From NCBI RefSeq assembly GCF_016925675.1, contig NZ_CP070506.1, positions 1,734,501 to 1,798,500 of the forward strand: 64,000 bases of DNA. Reading direction: 5' to 3'. Shown piece by piece: positions 16,429-25,795 of this stretch. Below the pieces are notes generated by a model. That model did not search any database. It was not told the origin of the DNA and saw only the letters and a program-made list of their open reading frames with translations. The translations under genes and the position numbers were made by a program. Origin of the DNA: Pseudomonas hygromyciniae. Lineage in GTDB: Bacteria > Pseudomonadota > Gammaproteobacteria > Pseudomonadales > Pseudomonadaceae. The first letter of the stretch is position 1; each line of letters begins with the position of its first letter.

Positions 16429-18002
16429 GCGGTTTCATCCACCCAGCGTTGTTCCAAGCCGGTCTTTGGCCCGCGGGGCGGGGTGCCGAGGTGGCAGTCG
16501 AGATCGCCGACGTTGAGCCCCGAGGCCACCAGGCGTTCGCGCAGGCTGCCCAGATGGCTTTCGATCAGGCTGGCGGTGAAGGGGCGGCTGGCCCACAACT
16601 GGCTGGAGAGTTTGCCTTCACTCAGTTGCGCCTGGATCTGCAACGGGCCCAGGGGCTCCATGTCGAAGGCCAGCTCCACGCGCCAGAGCATCTTTTTGGC
16701 GTCGCGCTCGATCTTGCGTTCAGGCTCGTCCTTGTCCGGCGCAGGCTCTTCGCGCTGGAACTTGACCTGCAGTGGCACGATGTCTTGCAGGGTGCGCATG
16801 GGGATTTCCATCTGCCAGGTGGTTTGCAGGCGGCCATCGGCGGTGGTGCCGGTCTGTTCCAGGCTCGACAATTGGTGGCTTTGCAAACGCGAGATAGCGC
16901 CGGCGGCCAGGCGCAGCAGGTTTTCCAGGCTGTTTTCACCCTCCAGGCGCTGCAACAGCCGCTCCGGCAGCGGGAAGCCGCCCGGTGCGGTGCGGGCGCC
17001 CATCTGGCCGAGGGTGCCCAAGGGGCTGCGGACAAAACTGGGCAGCATTTGCGCCAGGGTATTGGCGGCCAGGATGGCATTGAGATTGGTACCGGCGGGC
17101 AGCGCAGGCATCAGCTCGGCCACTAGGCGCAGCAGGCTGCCCTTCATGTCCAGAGGCGGGACCAACGGGTTTTGCCCGGCCAGCAACTTGGCTTCCAGCA
17201 GCGCGCCGCTGTTGTGCAGCAATTGCGCCAGCACCTTGGGGTTACTGACTTGGGCCAGGTCGGGCATACCGGCCAGCACCCGTTCTACCGCCGCGCGCAG
17301 ATCCGCCGGCAGGTCAGCATTGCGCGGCAGGTTTTGCAGGGCGCTGAGCAGGCCTTCCAGCGAACCCTGGCGGCTTTGCTGAGTCGCCAATTGCTGACTG
17401 ACTGCCAGTTGATCGCGCAGCCCGCTCAGAGGCACGAAATCCAGGGTCTGCGCGCCCTGTACCACGGCACTGAGCAAGCTGCCGACGCGCAGCGGCTGCG
17501 GGCTTTCCAGGGTCAGGGTGGTGCCGCTCAAGGCGTTGTTGAGCACCGACACCAGCGAGCGGTACAGCGCCGGCTGGCCAGCGCCCTGGGGCAGCATCTG
17601 CGAGGTCAGCACCTTGGCTTGCAGCAAGGTGCCCACCGGCAATTGCTGGGTGTCGATACGGGTCAGGGCGGCGACATTGGCGCTGAGGGCCTGTTGCAGG
17701 CTGATCGCCAGGTCGCCCGACGCCGTCTGGCTCACCGCGACGTTGCTGCCCAGGGGCAGCGGCTGGTTGCTCGCGGCTTGCACCAGGGTTTGCCGGCCGC
17801 CTTCGAGGGTCAGCTTGAGCAATAGCTGGAAGGCTTCACCGCCTTGCTTGAGCGCCAGCACCTCGGCGTTCACGGTTTTGCCGGCGTCGATCAACCCTGT
17901 CTGCGGCTCCAGCAGTTTCAGCAGTTCGCCCACTGCAGGCGCAGGCCTGGGCCCGGTGGCCGGGGCTGGGGGGAGGGTCGGAAGGTTGATGTCACCGGTC
18001 AT
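16425..18002 (-). CDS. FliK-like hook-length control domain protein
   Basis: The 525-residue protein is rich in Leu, Ala, Gln and Pro. Its C-terminal part (about 400-520) resembles the Flg_hook domain of FliK (WQMEIPMRTLQDIVPLQVKF, PLGPLQIQAQLSEGKLSSQ). It is not the canonical fliK, which sits elsewhere in Pseudomonas flagellar clusters. The start MTGDINLPTLPP at 18002 was chosen; an upstream in-frame ATG lacks a ribosome site. It is followed, with ATGA overlap, by the stand-alone FlhB C-terminal domain gene, so the two probably work together. Whether they act on the flagellum or another export system is unknown. Confidence 0.8.
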   Translation of the reverse strand: MTGDINLPTLPPAPATGPRPAPAVGELLKLLEPQTGLIDAGKTVNAEVLALKQGGEAFQLLLKLTLEGGRQTLVQAASNQPLPLGSNVAVSQTASGDLAISLQQALSANVAALTRIDTQQLPVGTLLQAKVLTSQMLPQGAGQPALYRSLVSVLNNALSGTTLTLESPQPLRVGSLLSAVVQGAQTLDFVPLSGLRDQLAVSQQLATQQSRQGSLEGLLSALQNLPRNADLPADLRAAVERVLAGMPDLAQVSNPKVLAQLLHNSGALLEAKLLAGQNPLVPPLDMKGSLLRLVAELMPALPAGTNLNAILAANTLAQMLPSFVRSPLGTLGQMGARTAPGGFPLPERLLQRLEGENSLENLLRLAAGAISRLQSHQLSSLEQTGTTADGRLQTTWQMEIPMRTLQDIVPLQVKFQREEPAPDKDEPERKIERDAKKMLWRVELAFDMEPLGPLQIQAQLSEGKLSSQLWASRPFTASLIESHLGSLRERLVASGLNVGDLDCHLGTPPRGPKTGLEQRWVDETA

Positions 18003-18199
18003 CGTGGCCGCCGTCTCAAGGAAATTGCCCTCTTTAGAGTAGGGCATCGCATGTATAATGCCGCCCGTCTTCAAAGAGCGGGTCAAAAACATCACAACTG
18101 ATTGATCCAGCTCTCTAAAACAGGCCGTCAATGCAGTTATTGTGCATCTCTTTAACGGCCGTTCCACCGCCGACTTGAACCGTAAAGGCCCGCGATCTT

Positions 18200-18835
18200 G
18201 TGACCAGTCCACTACTTGAAGCCGTTGCGCTTGCCTGTGAGCGAGACCTGCGAATGCTGTTCGAACACCTCGAACTGCGTCTGGCGGGCGGCGACATGGT
18301 GCAGATCAGTGGGCCCAACGGCAGCGGCAAGACCAGCCTGCTGCGCTTGCTGGCCGGCTTGATGCAACCGACGGCAGGGCAGGTGCGCCTTAACGGCAAA
18401 CCGTTGCACGAACAACGCACGGAGCTGGCGCGCAACCTGCTGTGGATCGGCCACGCCGCCGGGATCAAGGATGTGCTGACGGCTGAGGAAAACCTCAGTT
18501 GGCTCAGCGCCTTGCATCACCCGGCCACACGCGAGTCGATCTGGCAGGCCCTGGCCGCCGTGGGCCTGAAGGGCTTCGAAGATGTTCCCTGCCATACCCT
18601 GTCGGCCGGCCAGCAACGCCGCGTGGCCCTGGCCCGCCTGTACCTGGATGGCCCGCCGCTGTGGGTCCTCGACGAACCCTTCACCGCCCTCGACAAACAG
18701 GGCGTGGCCCAGCTTGAGGAACATCTGTCCCGGCACTGCGAGCAGGGCGGCATGGTGGTTCTCACCACCCATCACACCCTGACCCGCATGCCCGCCGGTT
18801 ATCGCGACCTGGATCTGGGGCGGTGGTCGGTATGA
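18200..18835 (+). CDS. ccmA: Heme export ABC transporter ATPase CcmA
   Basis: The 211-residue ABC ATPase has Walker [11 protein letters not shown] near residue 39, signature LSAGQQRR and Walker [13 protein letters not shown]. With CcmB and CcmC it releases holo-CcmE, the heme chaperone for periplasmic cytochrome c maturation. The GTG start at 18200 fits known homologues. The 197 bases upstream, shared with the divergent FliK-like gene, contain TATAAT at 18054-18059 but no well-spaced -35, so the promoter is not assigned. The stop overlaps ccmB by ATGA. Confidence 0.95.
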   Translation: MTSPLLEAVALACERDLRMLFEHLELRLAGGDMVQISGPNGSGKTSLLRLLAGLMQPTAGQVRLNGKPLHEQRTELARNLLWIGHAAGIKDVLTAEENLSWLSALHHPATRESIWQALAAVGLKGFEDVPCHTLSAGQQRRVALARLYLDGPPLWVLDEPFTALDKQGVAQLEEHLSRHCEQGGMVVLTTHHTLTRMPAGYRDLDLGRWSV

Positions 18836-19500
18836 GTGTCTTTGCCCTGTTGCTCGCCCGCGAAGCGCGCTTGCTGTGTCGCCGCCCGGCTGAATTGGCC
18901 AACCCGCTGGTGTTCTTTGCGATTGTCATCGCCTTGTTCCCTTTGGCGGTCGGCCCCGAGACTAAACTGTTGCAAACCTTGTCTCCGGGACTGGTGTGGG
19001 TAGCGGCACTTTTGTCCGTCCTGCTCTCGCTGGACGGGCTGTTTCGCAGTGATTTCGAAGATGGATCCCTTGAGCAGTGGGTCCTTTCGTCGCACCCCCT
19101 GCCTCTTCTGGTATTGGCCAAGGTACTGGCACACTGGGCCTTCTCCGGCCTGGCGCTGGTCCTGCTCGCGCCGCTGCTGGCGATGATGTTGGGACTGCCT
19201 TCCGAATGCCTGCCGGTGTTGCTGGCCTCGTTGTTGCTAGGCACCCCGGTGCTGAGCCTGCTGGGCGCCGTCGGTGCGGCACTGACCGTAGGCCTCAAGC
19301 GTGGGGGGCTGTTGCTGGCCTTGCTGATTTTGCCTTTGTATATCCCGGTATTGATCCTGGGCAGCGGCGCCTTGCAGGCCGCGCTCATGGGGATGCCGGC
19401 GACCGGTTACCTCTTGTGGCTTGGCAGCCTGACCGCCCTGGCGGTAACCCTGACACCCTTTGCTATAGCGGCCGGCCTGAAGATCAGCGTCGGCGAATAA
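18832..19500 (+). CDS. ccmB: Heme exporter permease CcmB
   Basis: The 222-residue protein has six predicted transmembrane helices and starts [19 protein letters not shown], as in other CcmB proteins. It is the membrane subunit of the CcmAB complex. The ATG at 18832 overlaps the ccmA stop. A run of six G at 19303-19308 is in frame here (KRGG), a useful contrast to the broken six-base runs elsewhere in the window. Confidence 0.95.
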   Translation: MSVFALLLAREARLLCRRPAELANPLVFFAIVIALFPLAVGPETKLLQTLSPGLVWVAALLSVLLSLDGLFRSDFEDGSLEQWVLSSHPLPLLVLAKVLAHWAFSGLALVLLAPLLAMMLGLPSECLPVLLASLLLGTPVLSLLGAVGAALTVGLKRGGLLLALLILPLYIPVLILGSGALQAALMGMPATGYLLWLGSLTALAVTLTPFAIAAGLKISVGE

Positions 19501-19585
19501 TGAGGTCTGATCCAGTGTTTTCACTGAGTCAGTAAAGACCCTAAGCTTCTTGCAACGACAAGAAGCAACCGTGATGGAAACAGCA

Positions 19586-20341
19586 ATGAACTGGACCTGG
19601 TTTCACAAGCTCGGCTCGCCCAAGTGGTTCTATGGCATCAGCGGCAAAATGTTGCCCTGGCTCGCCGTCGCCGCCTTCCTGCTGATCGGGATCGGCCTGG
19701 TCTGGGGCCTGGCTTTCGCGCCACCGGACTACCAGCAAGGCAACAGCTTTCGCATTATCTATATCCATGTTCCCGCCGCGCTGCTGGCCCAGTCCTGCTA
19801 CGTGATGCTGGCGGTGTGCGGCATCGTCGGGCTGGTGTGGAAGATGAAGCTGGCCGACGTCGCCTTGCAATGCGCGGCGCCCATCGGCGCGTGGATGACG
19901 GCGGTTGCATTGCTGACCGGGGCGATCTGGGGCAAGCCGACCTGGGGTTCGTGGTGGGTCTGGGATGCACGACTAACGTCCATGTTGATCCTGCTGTTTC
20001 TGTACTTCGGTCTGATTGCCCTGGGCAACGCGATCAGCAATCGTGACAGCGCCGCCAAGGCCTGCGCGGTGCTGGCGATTGTCGGCGTGATCAACATCCC
20101 GATCATCAAGTACTCGGTGGAGTGGTGGAACACCCTGCACCAGGGCGCCACCTTCACCCTCACCGAAAAACCGGCGATGCCCGTGGAAATGTGGGCGCCG
20201 CTGCTGCTGATGGTTCTGGGCTTCTACTGCTTTTTCGGCGCGGTGCTGCTGATGCGCATGCGCCTCGAAGTGCTCAAGCGTGAAGCCCGCGCCAGCTGGG
20301 TCAAGGTCGAAGTGCAAAACAGCCTGGGAGCCCGTGGATGA
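19586..20341 (+). CDS. ccmC: Heme handling protein CcmC
   Basis: The 251-residue protein has six transmembrane helices and the tryptophan-rich WWD motif [14 protein letters not shown], the heme-binding signature of the heme-handling protein family. Conserved His residues lie in YIHVP and WWNTLHQG. CcmC loads heme onto CcmE. The ATG at 19586 ([10 protein letters not shown]) is favoured by GGAAA upstream; an ATG at 19574 is the alternative. An 85-base gap separates it from ccmB, and it overlaps ccmD by ATGA. Confidence 0.95.
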   Translation: MNWTWFHKLGSPKWFYGISGKMLPWLAVAAFLLIGIGLVWGLAFAPPDYQQGNSFRIIYIHVPAALLAQSCYVMLAVCGIVGLVWKMKLADVALQCAAPIGAWMTAVALLTGAIWGKPTWGSWWVWDARLTSMLILLFLYFGLIALGNAISNRDSAAKACAVLAIVGVINIPIIKYSVEWWNTLHQGATFTLTEKPAMPVEMWAPLLLMVLGFYCFFGAVLLMRMRLEVLKREARASWVKVEVQNSLGARG

Positions 20342-20514
20342 GTTTTGCCTCTTTCAGTGATTTTCTCGCCATGGGCCACCACGGCCTGTACGTCTGGACC
20401 GCCTATGGCATCAGCCTGGCCGTCCTGGCCCTCAACGTCGTTGCGCCGATCCTGGCCCGCAAGCGTTACCTGCAACAAGAGGCGCGTCGTCTGCGCCGGG
20501 AGACCGATAAGTGA
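20338..20514 (+). CDS. ccmD: Heme exporter protein CcmD (58 residues)
   Basis: This small gene starts at the ATGA overlap with ccmC and ends by overlapping the GTG of ccmE. The product starts [20 protein letters not shown], has one transmembrane helix (about 16-37) and a basic tail ([19 protein letters not shown]), the standard CcmD layout. CcmD associates with CcmABC and aids release of holo-CcmE. Length and position match the family fully. Confidence 0.93.
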   Translation: MSFASFSDFLAMGHHGLYVWTAYGISLAVLALNVVAPILARKRYLQQEARRLRRETDK

Positions 20515-20966
20515 ATCCGCTGCGTAGAAAGCGTCTGTTGATCATCCTTGCCATCCTGGTGGGCGTCGGCGTTGCCGTGGGCCTGGCCTTGAGCGCGTTG
20601 CAGCAGAACATCAACCTGTTCTATACCCCGACCCAGATCGCCAATGGCGAAGCGCCGCAAGACACGCGGATCCGCGCCGGCGGTATGGTCGAGGCCGGTT
20701 CCCTGAAACGTTCCGGCGACTCCCTGGACGTGACCTTCGTGGTCACCGACTTCAACAAATCCGTGACCATCACCTACCGTGGCATCCTCCCGGACCTGTT
20801 CCGCGAAGGGCAGGGCATCGTGGCCCTCGGCAAGATCAACGCCCAGGGCGTGGTCGTGGCCGACGAAGTGCTGGCCAAGCACGATGAAAAATACATGCCG
20901 CCGGAAGTAACCAAGGCCCTGAAAGAAAGCGGCCAATCCGCGCCAACCCCAGCCAAGGAGGGTTAA
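20511..20966 (+). CDS. ccmE: Heme chaperone CcmE
   Basis: The 151-residue protein has an N-terminal signal anchor (about 8-30), then a periplasmic OB-fold beta barrel. The covalent heme-binding His is in [14 protein letters not shown] near residue 125, with the conserved Tyr four residues on. The GTG start overlaps the end of ccmD. CcmE carries heme from CcmC to the CcmF/H ligation complex. Confidence 0.96.
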   Translation: MNPLRRKRLLIILAILVGVGVAVGLALSALQQNINLFYTPTQIANGEAPQDTRIRAGGMVEAGSLKRSGDSLDVTFVVTDFNKSVTITYRGILPDLFREGQGIVALGKINAQGVVVADEVLAKHDEKYMPPEVTKALKESGQSAPTPAKEG

Positions 20967-20969
20967 GCG

Positions 20970-22958
20970 ATGACCTCTACATTGTTTATCCCCGAGTTGG
21001 GCCAGTTGGCGATGATCCTCGCCCTGTGCTTTGCCATCGTCCAGGCCATCGTGCCGCTGCTGGGCGCCTGGCGTGGCGATCGGCTGTGGATGAGCCTGGC
21101 GCAACCCGCCGCCTGGGGCCAGTTCGCGTTCCTGGCGTTCGCCTTTGGTTGCCTGACCTATGCCTTTATGACCGACGACTTTTCCGTCGCCTATGTGGCC
21201 AGCAACTCCAACAGCGCCTTGCCCTGGTACTACAAATTCAGCGCCGTCTGGGGTGCCCACGAAGGTTCCCTGCTGCTGTGGGCCTTCATCCTCGGCGGCT
21301 GGACCTTTGCGGTGTCGGTGTTCTCCCGGCAGTTGCCGCAAGTCATGCTGGCGCGGGTGCTGGCGGTGATGGGCATGATCAGCATTGGCTTCCTGTTGTT
21401 CTTGATCATGACTTCCAACCCGTTCGAGCGGATTCTGCCGCAGATTCCCGTGGACGGTCGCGACCTCAACCCGCTGCTGCAGGATATCGGCCTGATCGTC
21501 CACCCGCCGATGCTGTACATGGGTTATGTGGGCTTCTCCGTGGCGTTCGCCTTTGCCATCGCCGCCTTGCTCGGCGGGCGTCTCGACGCCGCCTGGGCGC
21601 GCTGGTCGCGGCCGTGGACCATCGTCGCCTGGGCCTTCCTGGGTATCGGCATCACCCTGGGCTCGTGGTGGGCCTACTATGAACTCGGCTGGGGCGGCTG
21701 GTGGTTCTGGGACCCGGTGGAAAACGCCTCCTTCATGCCCTGGCTGGTGGGCACGGCGCTGATTCACTCCCTGGCAGTCACGGAAAAACGCGGCGTGTTC
21801 AAGAGCTGGACGGTGTTGCTGGCCATCGCCGCCTTCTCCCTGAGCCTGCTGGGCACCTTCCTCGTGCGTTCCGGCGTGCTGACCTCGGTGCATGCGTTCG
21901 CCGCCGACCCTGAGCGCGGCGTGTTTATCCTGATCTTCCTGCTCTGCGTAGTGGGCGGCTCGCTGACCCTGTTCGCCCTGCGTGCGCCGGTAGTCAAGAG
22001 CCACGTGGGGTTCAATCTGTGGTCGCGGGAAACTCTGCTGCTGGGTAATAACCTGGTGCTGATAGTTGCCGCTTCGATGATCCTGCTGGGCACCTTGTAC
22101 CCGCTGGTACTCGATGCCTTGACCGGCGCCAAGCTGTCGGTCGGCCCGCCGTACTTCAACGCCTTGTTCATCCCGTTGATGGGCCTGCTGATGGTGGTAA
22201 TGGCCATTGGCGTGCTGGTGCGCTGGAAAGACACCCCGGTCAAATGGCTGCTTGGCATGCTGACCCCGGTGCTGCTGGGCAGTGCCGCCTTGTCGGTGAT
22301 TGCCGGGATTGCCTACGGCGACTTCAACTGGGCCGTGCTCGCGACCTTCATGCTGGCGGCTTGGGTGTTGCTGGCCGGTGTGCGCGATATCTTCGACAAG
22401 ACCCGCCACAAAGGCCTGATCAAGGGCCTGCCGACCCTGACCCGTAGTTACTGGGGGATGCAGATCGCCCACATCGGCATTGCCGTGTGTGCCCTGGGCG
22501 TGGTGTTGTCCAGCCAGAACAGCGCCGAGCGCGACCTGCGCCTGGCCCCTGGCGAGTCCATGGACCTGGCCGGTTACCAGTTCGTGTTTGAAGGTGCCAA
22601 GCATTTTGAAGGGCCGAACTTCACCTCCGACAAAGGCACCGTGCGCGTGGTGCGCAACGGCAAGCAAATCGCCGTGCTGCACCCGGAAAAGCGCCTGTAC
22701 ACCGTACAGAGTTCGATGATGACCGAAGCCGGGATCGACGCCGGGTTCACCCGTGACCTGTACGTGGCATTGGGCGAACCGTTGGGCGATGGCGCCTGGG
22801 CTGTGCGGGTCCACGTCAAGCCGTTTGTGCGCTGGATCTGGTTCGGCGGCCTGCTGACCGGCTTCGGTGGGTTGCTGGCTGCGATGGACCGGCGTTACCG
22901 AGTCAAGGTCAAGAGCCGAGTGCGTGAAGCCCTTGGCATGCAAGGAGCCGCTGTATGA
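20970..22958 (+). CDS. ccmF: Cytochrome c heme lyase CcmF
   Basis: The 662-residue protein has about 14-15 transmembrane helices. The WWD motif WGGWWFWDPVENASFMPW lies near residue 240, with conserved His residues on either side (SAVWGAHEGSLLLW, IVHPPMLYMGY). CcmF ligates heme to the CXXCH motif of apocytochrome c with CcmH. It starts three bases after ccmE and overlaps ccmG by four. Confidence 0.97.
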   Translation: MTSTLFIPELGQLAMILALCFAIVQAIVPLLGAWRGDRLWMSLAQPAAWGQFAFLAFAFGCLTYAFMTDDFSVAYVASNSNSALPWYYKFSAVWGAHEGSLLLWAFILGGWTFAVSVFSRQLPQVMLARVLAVMGMISIGFLLFLIMTSNPFERILPQIPVDGRDLNPLLQDIGLIVHPPMLYMGYVGFSVAFAFAIAALLGGRLDAAWARWSRPWTIVAWAFLGIGITLGSWWAYYELGWGGWWFWDPVENASFMPWLVGTALIHSLAVTEKRGVFKSWTVLLAIAAFSLSLLGTFLVRSGVLTSVHAFAADPERGVFILIFLLCVVGGSLTLFALRAPVVKSHVGFNLWSRETLLLGNNLVLIVAASMILLGTLYPLVLDALTGAKLSVGPPYFNALFIPLMGLLMVVMAIGVLVRWKDTPVKWLLGMLTPVLLGSAALSVIAGIAYGDFNWAVLATFMLAAWVLLAGVRDIFDKTRHKGLIKGLPTLTRSYWGMQIAHIGIAVCALGVVLSSQNSAERDLRLAPGESMDLAGYQFVFEGAKHFEGPNFTSDKGTVRVVRNGKQIAVLHPEKRLYTVQSSMMTEAGIDAGFTRDLYVALGEPLGDGAWAVRVHVKPFVRWIWFGGLLTGFGGLLAAMDRRYRVKVKSRVREALGMQGAAV

Positions 22959-23491
22959 AGCGTTGGTTGATGGTATTGCCGCTGGCGCTGTTTCTGCTGG
23001 TCGCGGTGTTTTTGTATCGTGGCCTGTACCTGGACCCGGCCGAGCTGCCGTCGGCGATGATCGGCAAGCCGTTCCCGGCGTTCTCGCTGCCGACGGTGCA
23101 GGGCGACAAAACCCTGACCCAGGCCGATCTGATCGGCAAACCGGCCCTGGTCAACGTGTGGGCCACCTGGTGCATCTCATGCCGTGTGGAACACCCGGTG
23201 CTGAACAAACTGGCCGAGAAGGGCGTGGTGATCTACGGCATCAACTACAAGGACGACAATGCGGCGGCCTTGAAGTGGCTGGCGGAATTCCACAACCCGT
23301 ACCAGTTGGACGTGCGCGATGAAGACGGCAACCTGGGCCTGAACCTCGGCGTCTACGGTGCCCCGGAAACCTTCTTTATCGACGCCAAGGGCGTGATCCG
23401 CGACAAGTTCGTGGGGGTGATCGACGAAGTGGTCTGGCGCGAACAACTGGCGGCCAAGTACCAGGCCCTGGTGGATGAGGCCAAGCCATGA
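22955..23491 (+). CDS. ccmG: Thiol:disulfide interchange protein CcmG (DsbE)
   Basis: The 178-residue protein has an N-terminal membrane anchor (about 5-22) and a periplasmic thioredoxin fold with the active site WATWCISC near residues 69-76. The cis-Pro segment GAPETFFID is present. It keeps apocytochrome cysteines reduced for heme attachment. ATGA overlaps occur on both sides. Confidence 0.96.
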   Translation: MKRWLMVLPLALFLLVAVFLYRGLYLDPAELPSAMIGKPFPAFSLPTVQGDKTLTQADLIGKPALVNVWATWCISCRVEHPVLNKLAEKGVVIYGINYKDDNAAALKWLAEFHNPYQLDVRDEDGNLGLNLGVYGAPETFFIDAKGVIRDKFVGVIDEVVWREQLAAKYQALVDEAKP

Positions 23492-23961
23492 AGCGTTGGC
23501 TGACCGCTGCTGTATTGGCGCTGGGGCTGGTGGGCGTGGCCCATGCCGCCATCGATACCTATGAATTTTCCAAGGATGGCGACCGCGAGCGTTTCCGCGA
23601 ATTGACCAAGGAACTGCGCTGCCCCAAGTGCCAGAACCAGGACATCGCCGACTCCAACGCGCCGATTGCCGCCGACCTGCGCAAAGAGATTTTCCGCATG
23701 TTGGGCGAGGGCAAGGACAACCAGCAGATCATCGACTTCATGGTTGATCGCTACGGTGATTTCGTCCGTTACAAGCCGGCGCTGACCGGCAAGACCGCCT
23801 TGCTCTGGTTTGGCCCCGCCGCCCTGTTGCTGGGCGGCCTGGTGGTCATGGCCGTGATCGTCCGCCGTCGCCGTGCGGCTCCCACCGATGGCAGCGACGC
23901 GCTATCTGCCCAAGAGCGCCAACGCCTCGACCAACTGCTGGACAAAAAAACTGATGATTGA
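23488..23961 (+). CDS. ccmH: Cytochrome c maturation protein CcmH
   Basis: The 157-residue protein has a signal peptide (cleavage after AHA), the redox motif LRCPKC near residues 46-51 in a three-helix domain, and a C-terminal transmembrane helix (about 103-125). It reduces or holds apocytochrome c and works with CcmF and CcmI. Its end overlaps ccmI by eight bases. Confidence 0.95.
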   Translation: MKRWLTAAVLALGLVGVAHAAIDTYEFSKDGDRERFRELTKELRCPKCQNQDIADSNAPIAADLRKEIFRMLGEGKDNQQIIDFMVDRYGDFVRYKPALTGKTALLWFGPAALLLGGLVVMAVIVRRRRAAPTDGSDALSAQERQRLDQLLDKKTDD

Positions 23962-25147
23962 TTTCTGGCTCGCAGCTGGCCTGCTGCTCCTGGTTGCCTT
24001 GAGTTTCCTGTTGATCCCGGTGTTGCGCGTACGTCGCGCCCAACGTGAAGAAGACCGCACCGCGTTGAACGTCGCGCTGTATCAGGAACGTGTTGCCGAA
24101 CTGCAAACCCAACAAAGCGAAGGCGTGCTCAACGCGGCGCAACTCGACACCGGTCGTGCCGAAGCCGCCCGTGAATTGCTGGCCGATACCGAAGGCGTGG
24201 AAAAGCCCCGGGAATCGCGCCTGGGCAAACCGCTGCCACTGCTGGCCGCGGTGCTGGTGCCGGTATTGGGGCTGGCGCTGTACCTGCATTACGGCGCCAT
24301 CGACAAAGTTGAACTGACCCGCGAGTTCGCCGAGCCGCCGGTGTCCCTTGCCGACATGACCCAGCGCCTGGAGCGGGCAGCGGCGGCGCAACCGGATTCG
24401 GCCGAAGGCCTGTACTTTCTGGGCCGCGCCTACATGGCCCAGGACCGTTCAGCCGATGCCGCCAAGGTCTTTGAGCGCTCCGTGGCCCTCGCCGGTCGCC
24501 AGCCAGAATTGCTCGGGCAGTGGGCCCAGGCGCAGTACTTTGCCAACAATAAACAGTGGTCGCCGCAGCTTCAGGCCTTGACCGACGAAGCGTTGAAGCT
24601 CGATCCGAAGGAAGTCACCAGCCTCGGCCTGCTGGGCATCGCCGCCTTTGAGGGCCAGCGTTACCAGGAAGCCATCGACTACTGGAACCGCCTGTTGGCC
24701 CTGTTGCCGGAGCAGGATAACTCCCGCGCAGCGCTGCAAGGCGGCATCGACCGCGCCGCCGAGAAGTTGAAAGAAGGTGGCGGTGTTGTCGCCCCGATCG
24801 TCAAGAGCGCCGTGATGAAAGTGCGGGTGGACCTCGCCGCCGACGTCAAAGCCCGTGCGCTGCCGACCGACAGCGTCTTCATCTTCGCCCGCGCCGTTTC
24901 TGGCCCGCCGGCGCCACTGGCGGCCAAGCGCGTGACCGTGGCCGACCTGCCGGTGACCGTTGAACTGGGCGATGCCGACGCGATGATGCCGCAGTTGAAA
25001 CTGTCCAACTTCGCCGAAGTCCAACTGGTTGCGCGCATCTCACGGGCCGGTCAACCAACTGCCGGCGAGTGGATCGGCCGCAGTCAGCCCCTGGCCAGCA
25101 GCACCACGGCGACCCAGCAGTTGACCATCGACAGTCCGGATCAATAA
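23954..25147 (+). CDS. ccmI: Cytochrome c maturation TPR protein CcmI (CycH)
   Basis: The 397-residue protein has two N-terminal transmembrane helices (about 3-20 and 95-113) around a leucine-zipper-like cytoplasmic loop. A periplasmic TPR domain follows (about 130-270; [20 protein letters not shown]) and then a C-terminal beta-rich domain. CcmI holds the C terminus of apocytochrome c and delivers it to CcmFH. The ATG at 23954 lies inside the ccmH 3' end; the longer upstream frame is a ccmH shadow. Confidence 0.94.
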   Translation: MIDFWLAAGLLLLVALSFLLIPVLRVRRAQREEDRTALNVALYQERVAELQTQQSEGVLNAAQLDTGRAEAARELLADTEGVEKPRESRLGKPLPLLAAVLVPVLGLALYLHYGAIDKVELTREFAEPPVSLADMTQRLERAAAAQPDSAEGLYFLGRAYMAQDRSADAAKVFERSVALAGRQPELLGQWAQAQYFANNKQWSPQLQALTDEALKLDPKEVTSLGLLGIAAFEGQRYQEAIDYWNRLLALLPEQDNSRAALQGGIDRAAEKLKEGGGVVAPIVKSAVMKVRVDLAADVKARALPTDSVFIFARAVSGPPAPLAAKRVTVADLPVTVELGDADAMMPQLKLSNFAEVQLVARISRAGQPTAGEWIGRSQPLASSTTATQQLTIDSPDQ

Positions 25148-25163
25148 TTTCGAGGAAACGCCC

Positions 25164-25559
25164 ATGACCGCCATCGCTCGTATCACTCTGCTCAGCCTGG
25201 TATTGGGCTTGAGCGCTTGCGCGGTTCATCGGCCACCACCAGCCCCTACGGGCCCGACCATTCCACCGTCGGGCCCGTCGACCCAGCCGAGCAGCAAACC
25301 CAGCGGCCCGGTCATCGCCCCGCCCAAGCCCTTGCCGAGCAAGTCCCCAACCTTCGCCCCGCCTCCCGGCGCTGCCAGCCATTGGGACGGCAAGATGCAG
25401 GTCTACGTGCTGGACGAACAACCGGACACCTTCTACCGCCAGCGCACCTACTACCGCTGGAGCAACGGCTGGAGCCGGTCCATCAGCCCCAACGGGCCAT
25501 GGGAAGAGACGAATGTGCAGGGCGTACCGCCCGGGCTGAGCAAGCAGTACGCGCAATGA
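25164..25559 (+). CDS. Proline-rich lipoprotein at the end of the ccm operon
   Basis: The 131-residue product has a lipoprotein signal peptide (LLSLVLGLSAC; lipobox Cys at residue 19). A Pro/Ser/Gly-rich linker of about 45 residues is followed by a small C-terminal domain with several aromatic residues (YRQRTYYRWSNGWSRS). The function is unknown. It begins 16 bases after ccmI behind GAGGAAA and is followed at once by a terminator, so it is the last gene of the transcript. The absence of Asp at +2 suggests outer-membrane sorting. Confidence 0.8.
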   Translation: MTAIARITLLSLVLGLSACAVHRPPPAPTGPTIPPSGPSTQPSSKPSGPVIAPPKPLPSKSPTFAPPPGAASHWDGKMQVYVLDEQPDTFYRQRTYYRWSNGWSRSISPNGPWEETNVQGVPPGLSKQYAQ

Positions 25560-25562
25560 CAC

Positions 25563-25589
25563 AAGGCGACCTTCGGGTCGCCTTTTTTT
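25563..25589 (+). terminator. Intrinsic terminator of the ccm operon
   Basis: AAGGCGACC and GGGTCGCCTT pair around a TTC loop and run into seven T residues, four bases after the lipoprotein stop. Confidence 0.92.
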
Positions 25590-25663
25590 CTGACTTGAAA
25601 TCCAATCCAAATGTGGGAGCAGGCAAGCGAGTTCCCGCAGGAGAACCATGCGCGTCCGCCAAC

Positions 25664-25741
25664 CTTTCATAAAACGTTCATCAAACCGCCCCTCTGTAGT
25701 CATGTGCAAGTCATAGGTCTGACACCTCCCGCGCCTACTGT
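25664..25741 (+). promoter_or_regulatory. Two Pho-box-like sites upstream of phnC
   Basis: CTTTCAT-AAAA-CGTTCAT (25664-25681) and TAGTCAT-GTGC-AAGTCAT (25697-25714) each show the 7-4-7 direct-repeat layout of a PhoB box (CTGTCAT-N4-CTGTCAT). A further heptamer, CTGACAC, lies at 25719. All five heptamers fall on one 11-bp register (25664, 25675, 25697, 25708, 25719). A possible -10, TACTGT, sits at 25736-25741, ten bases after the last heptamer, as expected when a Pho box replaces the -35. Confidence 0.75.
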
Positions 25742-25795
25742 CGTTTGAACTCAAACGCAGCCACGCAAGGCTGTTCAAACCAGACAGAGAAGCCC

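Noticed and set aside
18025..18059. Promoter for ccmA with TTGCCC and TATAAT
   Set aside because: The spacing is 23 bases, too long for sigma-70; TATAAT alone is not enough.
20466..22943. Open frame of 825 codons on the minus strand across ccmE-ccmF
   Set aside because: It is antisense to well-recognised genes, its product is rich in His, Gln, Arg and Gly as expected for a GC-rich shadow, and it has no family match.
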